Assembly: GCA_029266475.1 (NCBI GenBank)
Contig: JAQSWU010000014.1
Span: 1 to 35,169 of the forward strand
Reading direction: 5' to 3'
Length of the DNA: 35,169 nucleotides
From: Rickettsiaceae bacterium
GTDB lineage: Bacteria > Pseudomonadota > Alphaproteobacteria > Rickettsiales > Rickettsiaceae
Of this stretch, positions 17,339 to 26,721 are shown in pieces; position 1 is the stretch's first letter; the number at the start of each line of letters is the position of its first letter. The notes beneath the pieces were generated by a model that searched no databases, was not told the DNA's origin, and saw nothing but the letters and a program-made list of their open reading frames with translations. The translations under genes were made by a program, and so were the position numbers.

Positions 17339-17908
17339 CTAACTATTTGTTTTAGTCAAGTGATGATGGAAATACATGAATAGTCGCTTATAAATTTCCT
17401 CTGCTGCTTGCGCTGCAAGATTTCTGCTCATCTGTTCAGTCTCAACATGAGTTGCATAAGGCGAATCGATTGTATCGTGCGAGCTCCTTAAAACCACCTT
17501 ACCCTTATATAGGCTTTTACGAGGCGATTTAAGTCCATCTTCGACTAATTTTGTGGAATTACTTTGCCTTTTGTTTATGTCTGCAGAATGATCTTGTGGT
17601 ATTAGCAGCAATTCATAATCAACTGATGCTACGACATGTTCTCGTAAAATATCAGAATTCTTACTTATTAATAGTGGGTTATGGCTAAAATTGATTTGTA
17701 CATTAAGGCGATATTTTTTATCTAGAGAGCTTGGTAATTTGTCTGCAAGCCCCATATATAATTCGGTTATATATTTAGAGTTAGAGGGACTAAGCTCTAT
17801 TTTTGCTAGTTCTTCTTCTACTTGTAGTTTCTGTTCTGTGCTATGTATACCTTTTGCCTGGCAACCGGTAAAAGCAAATAAAGTTAGAACTAGCAATAAT
17901 AGTCTCAT
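17339..17908 (-). CDS. lptE: LPS-assembly lipoprotein LptE
   Basis: The 189-residue protein starts with a lipoprotein signal ending in FTGC (Cys16). The body has the weakly conserved LptE pattern: [16 protein letters not shown] with alternating polar and apolar residues, [12 protein letters not shown] in the middle, and the helix [21 protein letters not shown] at the end (about 157-177), typical of the family. LptE is the plug inside the LptD outer-membrane translocon that inserts lipopolysaccharide. Position decides the call: it starts in a 4-base ATGA overlap with the leuS stop and precedes holA. Its presence implies LPS or a similar lipid in the outer membrane of this organism. Confidence 0.87.
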   Translation of the reverse strand: MRLLLLVLTLFAFTGCQAKGIHSTEQKLQVEEELAKIELSPSNSKYITELYMGLADKLPSSLDKKYRLNVQINFSHNPLLISKNSDILREHVVASVDYELLLIPQDHSADINKRQSNSTKLVEDGLKSPRKSLYKGKVVLRSSHDTIDSPYATHVETEQMSRNLAAQAAEEIYKRLFMYFHHHLTKTNS

Positions 17909-20442
17909 ACAGCCACAATATTAACAATCTTATTTTGAACAACGATCACTTTCTTTACTTCTTTCCCTTCAATAAATTTCTTCACATTATCAAGAGAAAG
18001 CGCTATGTCTTTTGCTGCAGCCTCATCAATATCGACCGCAAAATCATGGGTAGCACGTAGCTTACCATTGACTTGGATAGCAATTGTGACGGTTGAGGAT
18101 TTAAGATACTTCTCTTCATAAGTCGGCCAAGGGGTCTGAGCAAGAATAGTTTTATTACCTAAATTATACCATAACTCCTCTGTTAAATGAGGTATAAATG
18201 GATTAAGCAATCTTATTAAAATCTCAAAGCCATCATAGATTAATTTTTCACAATCAGAAGATTTCTCATCTAGCGCCTCTGCAAGAGCATTGAAAAACTC
18301 TCTAAGTCTTGCAATTGCCTTATTCAGCCTGAATTTTTCTATATCTTCTGTTACATATTTTATTGTACTATGAATAATCTTTAGTAAACTCTCGCCTAAC
18401 GCACTATCCTGAGGCCGTGGCTCATCCTTATAAGCTAATAACTGTATCTGCATATTCGAAAGCTTATAGATAAACCTTGCACAACCTTCAATGCCAGAAG
18501 CTGACCATTCTAAATCCTTCTCTGGAGGGCTATCAGATAAAACAAACATTCTAGCGGTATCTGCTCCAAGAGTTTCAATAATTACGTCAAGCGCCACAAC
18601 ATTTTTCTTTGATTTACTCATTTTTTCTAGCTTACCAATAGATATTGGAGCCCTAGAATCTTTGTGTAAATATTTGTCACCTTCCTTTATAACCTCATCA
18701 GGATAAACCCAATTACCTTCATGATCTTTATAAGTTTGGTGTAAGACCATACCTTGAGTAAGTAGATTTTTGAAAGGCTCCCTAACTCCAACATAACCAA
18801 GATCGCACATAACTTTATTGAAAAACCTAGCATATAAAAGATGCAGCACTGCATGTTCTATGCCGCCAATATATTGATCAACCGGCATCCAATAATCGCA
18901 CGCTTTTCTATCAGTTATCTCTGGAGCATCGTTGCTACAGAATCTTGCAAAATACCAAGAAGATTCAAAGAAAGTATCGAAAGTATCTGTTTCACGCTGA
19001 GCAGGTTTACTGCATTTCGGACAATTTACATGTTTCCATGTAGGGTGGTGATCTAAAGGATTGCCAGGCTTATCGAATGAAACATCTTCAGGTAATTCTA
19101 CCGGTAAATCTTTCTCTGGAACTGGTACAATACCACAAGAATCACAATAAATGATAGGAATTGGGCAACCCCAAAAGCGTTGGCGAGATATCCCCCAATC
19201 CTTTAAACGATAATTGATTTTTCTGCTACCAAGATCTCGCTTTTCGAGTTCCTGAATAGCTATCTCTTTTGCTTCAGTAACGGATTTACCATTTAAAAAA
19301 TTGGAATTAATAATGGTACCTGCGCCAGTATAAGCATTCTTAATTACGTCAACCTCTTCACTTGTACCTGATGCAACTACTTGTTTAATTGGTAGCTTTA
19401 GAAGTTTAGCAAATTCATGGTCACGTTCATCATGAGCTGGACACCCAAAAACTGCCCCTGTACCGTAATCCATTAATACGAAATTAGCAATATATACTGG
19501 TAACTCTATATTTGAATCAAATGGATGCTGCACTTTAAGCCCAGTATTTATCCCGTTTTTTGGTGCTTTTTCAATATCAGCTAGCGCAACACTCATTTGG
19601 CTACAAGATTTAATAAAATCTTCTATAGCTGGATTCTTCTCAACAAACTTTTCAATTATTGGATGGTTATAAGCAACCGCTACAAAGCTACCACCAAATA
19701 AAGTTTCTGGCCTTGTTGAAAAGACTTCTATGAAATCATCATTACCTTTAAGCTGAAACTTAATATTAGCACCTTCAGATTTGCCTATCCACTTCTCTTG
19801 CATAGTACGCACGCTTTCAGGCCACCCTTCCAGCGTTCTTATACTGTTTAACAATTCTTCAGCGTAATTTGTGATACGGAGGAACCATTGCTTCAAACTC
19901 CGTCTTTCAATAAGCGCGCCTGATCTCCAACCTTTACCATCTATCACTTGCTCGTTAGCAAGCACCGTATTATCAACTGGATCCCAATTAACTAATGACT
20001 CTTTTTGGTAAGCAAGTCCTTTATCTAGCATCTCTAAAAAAAACTTTTGCTCATGCCTATAATAATCAGGGCTGCAGCTTGCAATCTCTCTATTCCAATC
20101 ATATGAGAGACCGATAGCTTTTAGCTGCGTACGCATATTTTCTATATTCTCATAAGTCCATTTAGCTGGATGGGTTTTATTACTGATTGCAGCATTCTCA
20201 GCAGGTAGTCCAAATGCATCCCAGCCCATAGGATGCAGAACATTATAACCCTTAGCACGCATGAACCTTGCTATAGCATCACCTATTGTATAGTTTCTTA
20301 GATGGCCAACGTGGATTTTCCCAGAAGGATATGGAAACATCTCTAAAACATAATATTTAGGTAAATCGCTCTCCTGCGCTTGGAAAACCTTATTCGTCTC
20401 CCATATATTTTGCCATTTGCGTTCAATCTCGATTAAGCTCAT
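17905..20442 (-). CDS. leuS: Leucyl-tRNA synthetase
   Basis: The 845-residue class I synthetase has its HIGH box as [14 protein letters not shown] at 37-50 and its KMSKS box as [11 protein letters not shown] near 604-614. The CP1 editing domain includes [10 protein letters not shown] and [15 protein letters not shown]. The zinc-like insertion carries two CxxC pairs (CDSCG and CPKC), and the tRNA-binding region is at the C-terminus. LeuRS charges tRNA-Leu and edits mischarged amino acids; the editing site looks whole. Its ATG shares one base with the stop of the DUF3576 gene (TAATG), and its stop overlaps lptE by four bases, so translation is likely coupled along the operon. A tRNA-Leu gene lies about 1.7 kb downstream. 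Confidence 0.98.
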   Translation of the reverse strand: MSLIEIERKWQNIWETNKVFQAQESDLPKYYVLEMFPYPSGKIHVGHLRNYTIGDAIARFMRAKGYNVLHPMGWDAFGLPAENAAISNKTHPAKWTYENIENMRTQLKAIGLSYDWNREIASCSPDYYRHEQKFFLEMLDKGLAYQKESLVNWDPVDNTVLANEQVIDGKGWRSGALIERRSLKQWFLRITNYAEELLNSIRTLEGWPESVRTMQEKWIGKSEGANIKFQLKGNDDFIEVFSTRPETLFGGSFVAVAYNHPIIEKFVEKNPAIEDFIKSCSQMSVALADIEKAPKNGINTGLKVQHPFDSNIELPVYIANFVLMDYGTGAVFGCPAHDERDHEFAKLLKLPIKQVVASGTSEEVDVIKNAYTGAGTIINSNFLNGKSVTEAKEIAIQELEKRDLGSRKINYRLKDWGISRQRFWGCPIPIIYCDSCGIVPVPEKDLPVELPEDVSFDKPGNPLDHHPTWKHVNCPKCSKPAQRETDTFDTFFESSWYFARFCSNDAPEITDRKACDYWMPVDQYIGGIEHAVLHLLYARFFNKVMCDLGYVGVREPFKNLLTQGMVLHQTYKDHEGNWVYPDEVIKEGDKYLHKDSRAPISIGKLEKMSKSKKNVVALDVIIETLGADTARMFVLSDSPPEKDLEWSASGIEGCARFIYKLSNMQIQLLAYKDEPRPQDSALGESLLKIIHSTIKYVTEDIEKFRLNKAIARLREFFNALAEALDEKSSDCEKLIYDGFEILIRLLNPFIPHLTEELWYNLGNKTILAQTPWPTYEEKYLKSSTVTIAIQVNGKLRATHDFAVDIDEAAAKDIALSLDNVKKFIEGKEVKKVIVVQNKIVNIVAV

Positions 20443-20981
20443 TATTTATTCCTTCTGCTTTTTGCTTCTAATTCTTTAGCAAGTAATAAGATATCGTTTG
20501 TCATTTTAGTCTTTAAAAACTCATGCTTACTACGATCGGCTACCCATCGACCTCTTTTAAACTCTTCTCCGTAAATATTTACATCAAAGGAATTTAAGGA
20601 TATCTCATTACCTTTAATATAAATAGATACTTTAAACCTTTGGGTAGTTCTACTATCGTTATTAATCCAATCTGTAATAATGACACCCCCACTATGATCT
20701 GCTGAATTTAAAGGCATAAACTTAACGCTTTCAAGCGCTGCAAGCCAAATAAAATTCGATGCTTCCTTAACGTTACTTGTTTTAAATGAAGACTTAGAAT
20801 TTTGCCTTTCCCCTTTGTTGATATTAAGTTGTATGCCGTCATCACCTAATATTGAGCCCATTTGTTCTTGCTTTCTCTCTTCTAGTGATTTCGGATATTC
20901 CATGGCAAATGATGCATTTGAAGAAAGAGTAAAAAGAGCAACGCCTAAAAGCGAATTACATAATTTATGTTTATTGAACAT
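20442..20981 (-). CDS. DUF3576 family exported protein
   Basis: A 179-residue product with a signal peptide ending SFA at about residue 26. It has the features I associate with DUF3576, a family found in alphaproteobacteria directly upstream of leuS. These are [12 protein letters not shown] near 42-53, [20 protein letters not shown] near 76-95, GGVIITDWI near 98-106, and [10 protein letters not shown] followed by GRWVADRS. The function is unknown; the conserved position next to leuS and lptE hints at an envelope role. It is the first gene of the operon and has a good promoter just upstream (TTGACA box at 21040-21045). Confidence 0.85.
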   Translation of the reverse strand: MFNKHKLCNSLLGVALFTLSSNASFAMEYPKSLEERKQEQMGSILGDDGIQLNINKGERQNSKSSFKTSNVKEASNFIWLAALESVKFMPLNSADHSGGVIITDWINNDSRTTQRFKVSIYIKGNEISLNSFDVNIYGEEFKRGRWVADRSKHEFLKTKMTNDILLLAKELEAKSRRNK

Positions 20982-21017
20982 TATTAACCTCGTAAGTTTG
21001 TGACTGTGTTGTTTTTA

Positions 21018-21045
21018 ATACTATACTTCTTTTTATTTTTGTCAA
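21018..21045 (-). promoter_or_regulatory. Predicted promoter of the DUF3576-leuS-lptE-holA operon
   Basis: Minus strand: a perfect -35 TTGACA (21040-21045), a 16-base spacer, and -10 TAGTAT (21018-21023), about 37 bases before the ATG of the DUF3576 gene. It lies in the short gap after the MFS gene, so the operon can be transcribed independently of that gene. No other candidate in this spacer is as good. Confidence 0.6.
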
Positions 21046-21047
21046 AA

Positions 21048-22304
21048 CTATATAATATTTCTTAAGGTTTTCTTTAATCTAATAAAGCCAAATGAACCAA
21101 TAATAAGACCTATTACTATGATTGAGAAGGCGGAGTTGTAGGCTGTAACGCTATATACTTCTGTATCACCTCTTGCGATCGGTTCGAATAATTTTTCAAA
21201 AATATTGCCTATAGCGAAATGGAATACAAATCCAAAGGACATAATAAGCATATTAAGTAATGAGCTCATTAATCCTACCAAATGATTCTCACTAGTTTTA
21301 CTCACAATACTGAAGACAACTACTTGGTAAGCTGAAAATAATCCAATTAGTAAACTAATTATATATAAAAGATAATTATTACTATAGGGAGTAAAAAATA
21401 AAACTATGTAGCATAGGATTAAGAGCAGACCAGAAGTAATAACCAAGTTAATTTCGCTTATGCCTTTGCTTGCAATGTAGCCCATGATTGGACCGCCAAC
21501 ACCCATACCTAAAAAGATTAAACTTACTGCAAGCCCTGCTTCACCGGAGCTGAGGCCATGAGCTTGAGTATAATATCTAATGCCCCAAATATCAGCAAAC
21601 CCTTCAAGCGGCCCCACCATTAGGCCAGCGCAAATGCCTATAAGCCATAGTTGCTTATTGTTTAGGCATAACCTCAAAGAATTTTTCACATCTAATCTTT
21701 TTGTATCATTTATAGAATTTTTTTGGCTAGTATATAAAACCATGATAACTAAAGCCACTATTAAGCCTAAAGCAGCTAAATAGTTTATTACGACCCCTGC
21801 TTCATGAGTTTTCAGCATATAAGCTATTGGCGCGCTACCATAATAAGCTCCACTTACACCAATTAATACTGTAAAGCCTAGCATAAAAGAATACTTGCTA
21901 GCAAAATATTCATTAATAACTTTTACGCTACCTAATATCCCTGCAACTGAGCCAATACCTATTAATAACCTGCCAATATAAGCAAATAAAGGCACGTCAA
22001 ACGAAGAAAAGCAAAGTAAGCCAACTGAACACAGGCTTATACAAGCAGCAAGGACAAATCTTGGAGGAAATTTATCAAGCAACAAGCCAACTGGAATTTG
22101 CGCTCCTGCATAACCCAGATAGTAAAAGCCAGCTAATAGACCAAATTGCCCTATATTCATATTAAATTTGGTCATTATATCATCCATCATAATACCAGGG
22201 AGCACTCTTAGCGCCATTTGGAAAGCATAGAAAAATGACGTTAACAGCCAGGTTATGTATGCAGAGCAGCTAAAGCTCAAGGCATTTTTAGAATAATGTA
22301 TCAT
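21048..22304 (-). CDS. Major facilitator superfamily transporter
   Basis: About 418 residues from the ATG at 22304; a GTG four codons upstream (22316) is possible, and neither has a clear ribosome site. Some twelve hydrophobic segments alternate with short loops. The MFS loop 2-3 signature is seen as GAQIPVGLLLDKFPPRF near 66-82, and a second-half counterpart as GVGGPIMGYIAS near 267-278. The sequence resembles the rickettsial MFS permeases, which import host metabolites, but no substrate can be read from it. It stands alone, with tRNA-Ser upstream and the DUF3576 promoter just after its stop. Confidence 0.88.
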   Translation of the reverse strand: MIHYSKNALSFSCSAYITWLLTSFFYAFQMALRVLPGIMMDDIMTKFNMNIGQFGLLAGFYYLGYAGAQIPVGLLLDKFPPRFVLAACISLCSVGLLCFSSFDVPLFAYIGRLLIGIGSVAGILGSVKVINEYFASKYSFMLGFTVLIGVSGAYYGSAPIAYMLKTHEAGVVINYLAALGLIVALVIMVLYTSQKNSINDTKRLDVKNSLRLCLNNKQLWLIGICAGLMVGPLEGFADIWGIRYYTQAHGLSSGEAGLAVSLIFLGMGVGGPIMGYIASKGISEINLVITSGLLLILCYIVLFFTPYSNNYLLYIISLLIGLFSAYQVVVFSIVSKTSENHLVGLMSSLLNMLIMSFGFVFHFAIGNIFEKLFEPIARGDTEVYSVTAYNSAFSIIVIGLIIGSFGFIRLKKTLRNII

Positions 22305-22455
22305 ACGTACTAACACAATTAATTAAATAAATACTGGAATATATATAAGGTAGGTGTAGAAAGCAAATTTTTTTAAAGAGTATATGTAATTGAAATCTTT
22401 ACATAAATGCTCAATCAAAATTAAGGGCGAAGCGCTCTTAAAGAATCTTTGAAAA

Positions 22456-22545
22456 TGGCGGATGGAGTGGGATTCGAACCCACGGTACGGTCTCCCGTAC
22501 GCCGGTTTTCAAGACCGGTTCCTTAAACCGCTCGGACACCCATCC
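22456..22545 (-). tRNA. tRNA-Ser (TGA)
   Basis: On the minus strand GGATGGG opens the acceptor, closed by TCCATCC with one G-T pair, discriminator G and encoded CCA (22456-22458). The anticodon stem CCGGT/ACCGG encloses CTTGAAA, giving anticodon TGA. The variable arm is long (TACGGGAGACCGTA), and the T loop is GGTTCGAATCC. It is a class II tRNA of 90 nt with CCA. Confidence 0.96.
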
Positions 22546-22552
22546 AAGGGCA

Positions 22553-22581
22553 TGTATAGCAGAAGATTTTTATAAATGCAA
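22553..22581 (-). promoter_or_regulatory. Predicted promoter of tRNA-Ser
   Basis: Minus strand: TTGCAT (22576-22581), 17-base spacer, TATACA (22553-22558), seven bases before the mature tRNA 5' end. The spacing is ideal and the boxes are moderately good. The rest of the spacer up to ftsA (22582-22751) is AT-rich, and I see nothing else definite in it. Confidence 0.5.
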
Positions 22582-22751
22582 GTATAAAAACTAAAGGATA
22601 AATTTTTTTATTGTGAAAAATAAGCCTAGATATTGAATTTTTTCTTTTACTCTATTAGCTTATTTAGTTATATTAGCTTAATTATCATAGTTCTAAAAAT
22701 ATTTAACCTAAGTTTTAAAATTATAAGCGCTTAAAGAAAAAGTTTAAAACA

Positions 22752-23993
22752 ATGAAGAATAAATTCTCAGATATAGTAGCCTTAGACATTGGAAGTAGTA
22801 AAATCGCTGCTTTCTATGCTAAGGTTGAAAATAATGGAAATGCCTCAGTAGCCGCTCAAATACTCAGTTCTTCTGAAGGTATAAGATCAAGTGTCATCGT
22901 AGATCGTAAAAGCGCTGAAAGCTCAATTATTGATGCTATCTATAATCTTGAGAAAGAGAGCAACATAAATGTTCGTAATGTTCTAGTATCTTTATCTGGT
23001 ACAGATACTAAATCTTATTACATATATAATAGGATAAAAGTTAATAACTCACAGGTAACTCATCAGGAAGTAAAAAGGCTTATCCAAAAAATTTTAAGCG
23101 AGTTTGATATAGCCAATCAGGAAGTAATCCATTATTTTCCAATTGAGTTTACTCTAGATAATAACAGCGCTATTGATAACCCTATTGGTATGCTTGGTAA
23201 GGAGCTTGGCTGCAGGCTACATATCATAACAGCCGCTAGCGATACTCTTTTAAACATAGCTAATTGCCTTGCTAAACATCAAATTGAAGTTTCTAATTTT
23301 GTACTGGCCTCTTATGCAGCAAGCCTTGCCAGCTTGAGTGAGGACGAGAAAGCTTTGGGTTGTTTGCATATAGAAATGGGCGCCAGAACTACAGGCTTTT
23401 GCATATATTTAAACAAGCAGCCAGTATATACAGGCTATGTTCCGGTTGGCGGTTGGCATATTACTAATGATATAGCCAAAGCTTTTTCGATACCGATGCA
23501 CGCTGCAGAAAAATTAAAGATTCTCTTTGGCAACGCTTTAGAGAAGCCTCATGATAAGAACCAAATAATCAACCTTGAAAATATCGTAGGTGCAGGCCTG
23601 CTTGATCTAGGATATAGCTCTATTACTGTTGGTGAACTTGCATCTATAGTTAACCCTCGTGCTGAAGAAATATTAGAGCTTGTTAAAGAAGCTTATGATA
23701 AAGTAGGTATTGATCACTTAATAGCAAGGAAAATTGTAATCTCTGGCGGCAGTTCAATGCTAAGAGGCATGAAAGAGCTGGCAAGTAAAGTCTTCAATAA
23801 ATATGTTAGGATAGCAGAGAACCTTGAAATACAAGGTATGTCTAAGGATTGTAATAATAACCTTTATTCTACGGCAATTGGTATGATAAAATACTTTTCT
23901 TACCAGAAGCAGCGCCAATATGAGACGAATAGAGCGCCTTCTAAAGAGCCCGTAATTAAAAGACTCTTTTCATGGTTAAAAGAAAATGCTTAA
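22752..23993 (+). CDS. ftsA: Cell division protein FtsA
   Basis: The 413-residue actin-like ATPase has phosphate-1 DIVALDIGSSKIAAFYA at 7-23, an SHS2/1C insert with IHYFPIEFTLDNN near 130-145, phosphate-2 around IEMGARTTGFCIY near 210-222, and the adenosine motif VISGGSSMLRGM near 332-343. The C-terminus, EPVIKRLFSWLKEN, is the amphipathic helix that ties FtsA to the membrane. FtsA anchors FtsZ at the division site and recruits later divisome proteins. No ftsQ, ddl or ftsZ adjoins it, so the usual division cluster is broken here. Its end overlaps the next gene by 22 bases. Confidence 0.95.
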   Translation: MKNKFSDIVALDIGSSKIAAFYAKVENNGNASVAAQILSSSEGIRSSVIVDRKSAESSIIDAIYNLEKESNINVRNVLVSLSGTDTKSYYIYNRIKVNNSQVTHQEVKRLIQKILSEFDIANQEVIHYFPIEFTLDNNSAIDNPIGMLGKELGCRLHIITAASDTLLNIANCLAKHQIEVSNFVLASYAASLASLSEDEKALGCLHIEMGARTTGFCIYLNKQPVYTGYVPVGGWHITNDIAKAFSIPMHAAEKLKILFGNALEKPHDKNQIINLENIVGAGLLDLGYSSITVGELASIVNPRAEEILELVKEAYDKVGIDHLIARKIVISGGSSMLRGMKELASKVFNKYVRIAENLEIQGMSKDCNNNLYSTAIGMIKYFSYQKQRQYETNRAPSKEPVIKRLFSWLKENA

Positions 23994-24937
23994 CACTAGT
24001 ATTGCTAGTTCATTACTTCTATAAGCCAGCTTCTGCCTATTCCTCTGCGTGGCTACATAAACCAGGTACTTGGGCGTTTTATTATAATAACGAACAGTCT
24101 TTAAATTTAAACTCTTCTGTAAAAAAAATCAAAAGGAAGATAAATGAATCTCATGAGAAAATAGGCGGACTTATACAAGAGATAGAAAAGAAAAAAGAAG
24201 AGATAGATAAAAATACCAAACTTACACCAGAAGCAAAGACGAACAGAATCAATTACCTTAATAAAGTTAGAGAAAAGCTGTTAGATGAATTCAATCAACT
24301 TTACATTTCTTATCCACGTACATCGAGCTCTACACTCATAGAATACGGCGCATATGATTATCTAACCATTGGAGCGCGGCTATATAAGGAGGAAAGCTCT
24401 CTGCCTCAAGGAGAGAAAATTACTCAAAAAGGCCTTGACAGTTTTACTAGGGTAAAATTAATGCAAGACAAGAAATATGTAATTAGCGTGCAACCGAAAA
24501 TCAGCTTTTTACAGACAAACTCTTACGAAAAGCCGATTGTAAGCACTGAAGCAAGAGTGCTACTTGGGATAAATAGAAAGATTAAAAAGTACAATATAGT
24601 GCATTTTAATAATTTTGAATTTGCCTATAAGGTAAGTAACTTTGAACCAAAGGAAATATTTATTGGAGAAGTTACTGAAGGCTTTCGGTTCAAGAACGGC
24701 ATGTATCTCTTACTCCAGTCTTTTATAGAAAGCAGGAGCACTAAGATAAGAGTCTTTAAAAGTACAGCAAAAGGGCAATTCTCAATTGCCAAAGAATTTA
24801 ATTTTAGCCGAAATTTCTTTAAAACAAGGAATCAAACAAAATTGACGGCTCAAGTAGGTTACTTCTATAACAAAAGCTTGTCAGAAAGGATAAAGCTAGG
24901 CGAGGGGGTGTTTTTCTCATTATGGCTAGTGATCTAA
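23972..24937 (+). CDS. Predicted outer-membrane protein with coiled coil, unknown function
   Basis: The 321-residue product has a signal peptide (MVKRK, hydrophobic core, PASA; cleavage after about residue 22) and a mature start YSSAWLHKPGTWAFYYN. A charged coiled-coil stretch lies at about 45-95 (HEKIGGLIQEIEKKKEEIDK). The remaining 220 residues are patterned like beta-barrel strands (YDYLTIGARLY, KYVISVQPKISF, YLLLQSFIES, LTAQVGYFYN) and end in FFSLWLVI. I do not recognise a family with confidence. The W-KPGTW opening and the adjoining glycosyltransferase recall the small exported XagA-type proteins encoded beside XagB glycosyltransferases, but that is from memory. It overlaps ftsA by 22 bases and the glycosyltransferase by 16, so it is surely co-translated with both. 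It may help export or anchor the polysaccharide. Confidence 0.72.
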   Translation: MVKRKCLTLVLLVHYFYKPASAYSSAWLHKPGTWAFYYNNEQSLNLNSSVKKIKRKINESHEKIGGLIQEIEKKKEEIDKNTKLTPEAKTNRINYLNKVREKLLDEFNQLYISYPRTSSSTLIEYGAYDYLTIGARLYKEESSLPQGEKITQKGLDSFTRVKLMQDKKYVISVQPKISFLQTNSYEKPIVSTEARVLLGINRKIKKYNIVHFNNFEFAYKVSNFEPKEIFIGEVTEGFRFKNGMYLLLQSFIESRSTKIRVFKSTAKGQFSIAKEFNFSRNFFKTRNQTKLTAQVGYFYNKSLSERIKLGEGVFFSLWLVI

Positions 24938-26721
24938 TATCAGATAAAAATTTCCTAAGTTTCTTGATATCAAAGAAATCCTTAAAGATGACGCATTTAG
25001 CTTATGCATTTTTTATGCAGGGAGCGAAGGGAGGAAGTTTAGAAAATATCCTAATACTAGAAAATTTAATCACTGAAGAAGATTTAATTAGTAACATTCT
25101 TGATTATTATGGCTTTACAATTGTAAGAGAGTCGACCAATAAGCTGAAAGCAATTGAGCTAGAAAACTTCAATAATTATCTTATCAATCGATTTCTTTTA
25201 TGCGCAAATTCGTTAGGGGAACGTTTTATCGTTACAAAATCAGTTGACCTTAGGCTAATCAGATATTTGAAAGAAAATTATGCTGGGCAAGCCACTAAAA
25301 TTTTCTTAATTAGCAATTATAATGAATTTTTTGAGCAACAAACAAAGGAATTCTGCTTACAGAGAGCTACTATGCAGCTTGATTTCAGCTTGCCTTCTTC
25401 TTCGGTTAGAAAGCTTCATCTCCAGCTATTACTTACTAGTCATATTTTAATCTTTACAGCCGTCATTACTTTTAATGCAAATATTTTCTATATATTATTG
25501 TATATATGTTCGATAATAAGTAGCCTATTAAAAGTATATCTATTTTATGTAAGCTTTAGGAAACAAAAGTTTATTTTCACTACTTTCCGAGATGATTATT
25601 CCTATCCGCTCTACTCAATATTAATACCTTTATACCACGAGCCAACGAAGGTTAAATCAGTGATCCAAGCAATGGAGAGATTAGATTATCCTAAAGATAA
25701 ATTAGAGGTTAAAATATTAGCGGAGGCAGATGATCTACTTACACTTCGCGCTTTATCTGCAGCGCAGTTACCAAAGTATATTCAGGTGATTCAGGTTCCC
25801 CCTTCTCTACCCCGCACTAAGCCTAAGGCACTAAACTATGGGCTACAATTCACAACAGGTGAGTATCTTGTTGTTTATGATGCAGAGGATTTACCAGAAA
25901 AGTTACAGCTGAAAAAAGCCTGCATATTGTTTAATCAGCTTCCTGAGGAGTATGTATGTTTGCAAGCAAGATTAAATTTTTATAATAGAACCGAAAATTG
26001 GCTTACAAGACTTTTCTCTCTAGAATATTATATATGGTTCAATTTTTTGCTTCCAGGTTTAGATAAACTAAACTTGCCTATACCGCTCGGTGGGACAAGT
26101 AATCATTTTAAGATGGATTTTTTGAAACAGAATCATGGCTGGGATCCATATAATGTAACAGAAGATGCAGAGCTCGGGATTAGGCTCTACGGCCAAGGAT
26201 ATAAAACAAAAATGTTAGATTCTATAACTTTTGAAGAATCTTTAATTGATGTTAATGCTTGGATATATCAGCGAGCTCGCTGGATTAAGGGCTTTATCTG
26301 TACTTATTATGTTTATAGAAAGCATAGAAAATCGGATAGAGGTAAGTTTACCTTTCTACCTAGTCTTACAATTAACATTTTTCTAGGGTTTTCGGTTGTA
26401 AATTTTCTAATGTTCCCTATATTTTGCATTTCACCATTAATAATAGAATACAAAGGTATTTTGCTTTTTTTGAGAAATTTAAGTATAATAATATATGTTT
26501 CTTTTTGTCACTTAACTGTCGCCTGCGCAATGATCAGTATGCAGAAACGCTTTTTCGATTTCACATTCAAAGATATTGTTGTTATAATAGGCTGGCCATT
26601 CTATTTTATACTACATAGTTTTGCTTCATGGCGGGCTGTATACGAGTTATTTTCAAAGCCTTATGAATGGAATAAAACAATACATGGTAAAAGCAAGTTG
26701 GAAATGAATTTAAATGATTGA
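24922..26721 (+). CDS. Membrane family-2 glycosyltransferase with GspE/MshE-like N-terminal domain
   Basis: The 599-residue product has three parts. Residues 1-145 resemble the N-terminal domain of GspE/MshE ATPases (LILENLITEEDLISNILDYY), known in some enzymes as a cyclic-di-GMP-binding MshEN module. Two membrane helices follow (about 168-210). The GT2 catalytic domain (about 228-460) begins YSILIPLYHEP and has Asp270, YDAED at 319-323, TED at 413-415 and QRARW at 450-454. The last is the QxxRW of processive synthases such as cellulose and hyaluronan synthase. Three or four more helices end the protein. This is the layout of XagB-type glycosyltransferases and predicts synthesis plus export of a polysaccharide across the inner membrane. 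It overlaps its upstream neighbour by 16 bases and parE by 8. The sugar made is unknown. Confidence 0.86.
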   Translation: MASDLISDKNFLSFLISKKSLKMTHLAYAFFMQGAKGGSLENILILENLITEEDLISNILDYYGFTIVRESTNKLKAIELENFNNYLINRFLLCANSLGERFIVTKSVDLRLIRYLKENYAGQATKIFLISNYNEFFEQQTKEFCLQRATMQLDFSLPSSSVRKLHLQLLLTSHILIFTAVITFNANIFYILLYICSIISSLLKVYLFYVSFRKQKFIFTTFRDDYSYPLYSILIPLYHEPTKVKSVIQAMERLDYPKDKLEVKILAEADDLLTLRALSAAQLPKYIQVIQVPPSLPRTKPKALNYGLQFTTGEYLVVYDAEDLPEKLQLKKACILFNQLPEEYVCLQARLNFYNRTENWLTRLFSLEYYIWFNFLLPGLDKLNLPIPLGGTSNHFKMDFLKQNHGWDPYNVTEDAELGIRLYGQGYKTKMLDSITFEESLIDVNAWIYQRARWIKGFICTYYVYRKHRKSDRGKFTFLPSLTINIFLGFSVVNFLMFPIFCISPLIIEYKGILLFLRNLSIIIYVSFCHLTVACAMISMQKRFFDFTFKDIVVIIGWPFYFILHSFASWRAVYELFSKPYEWNKTIHGKSKLEMNLND

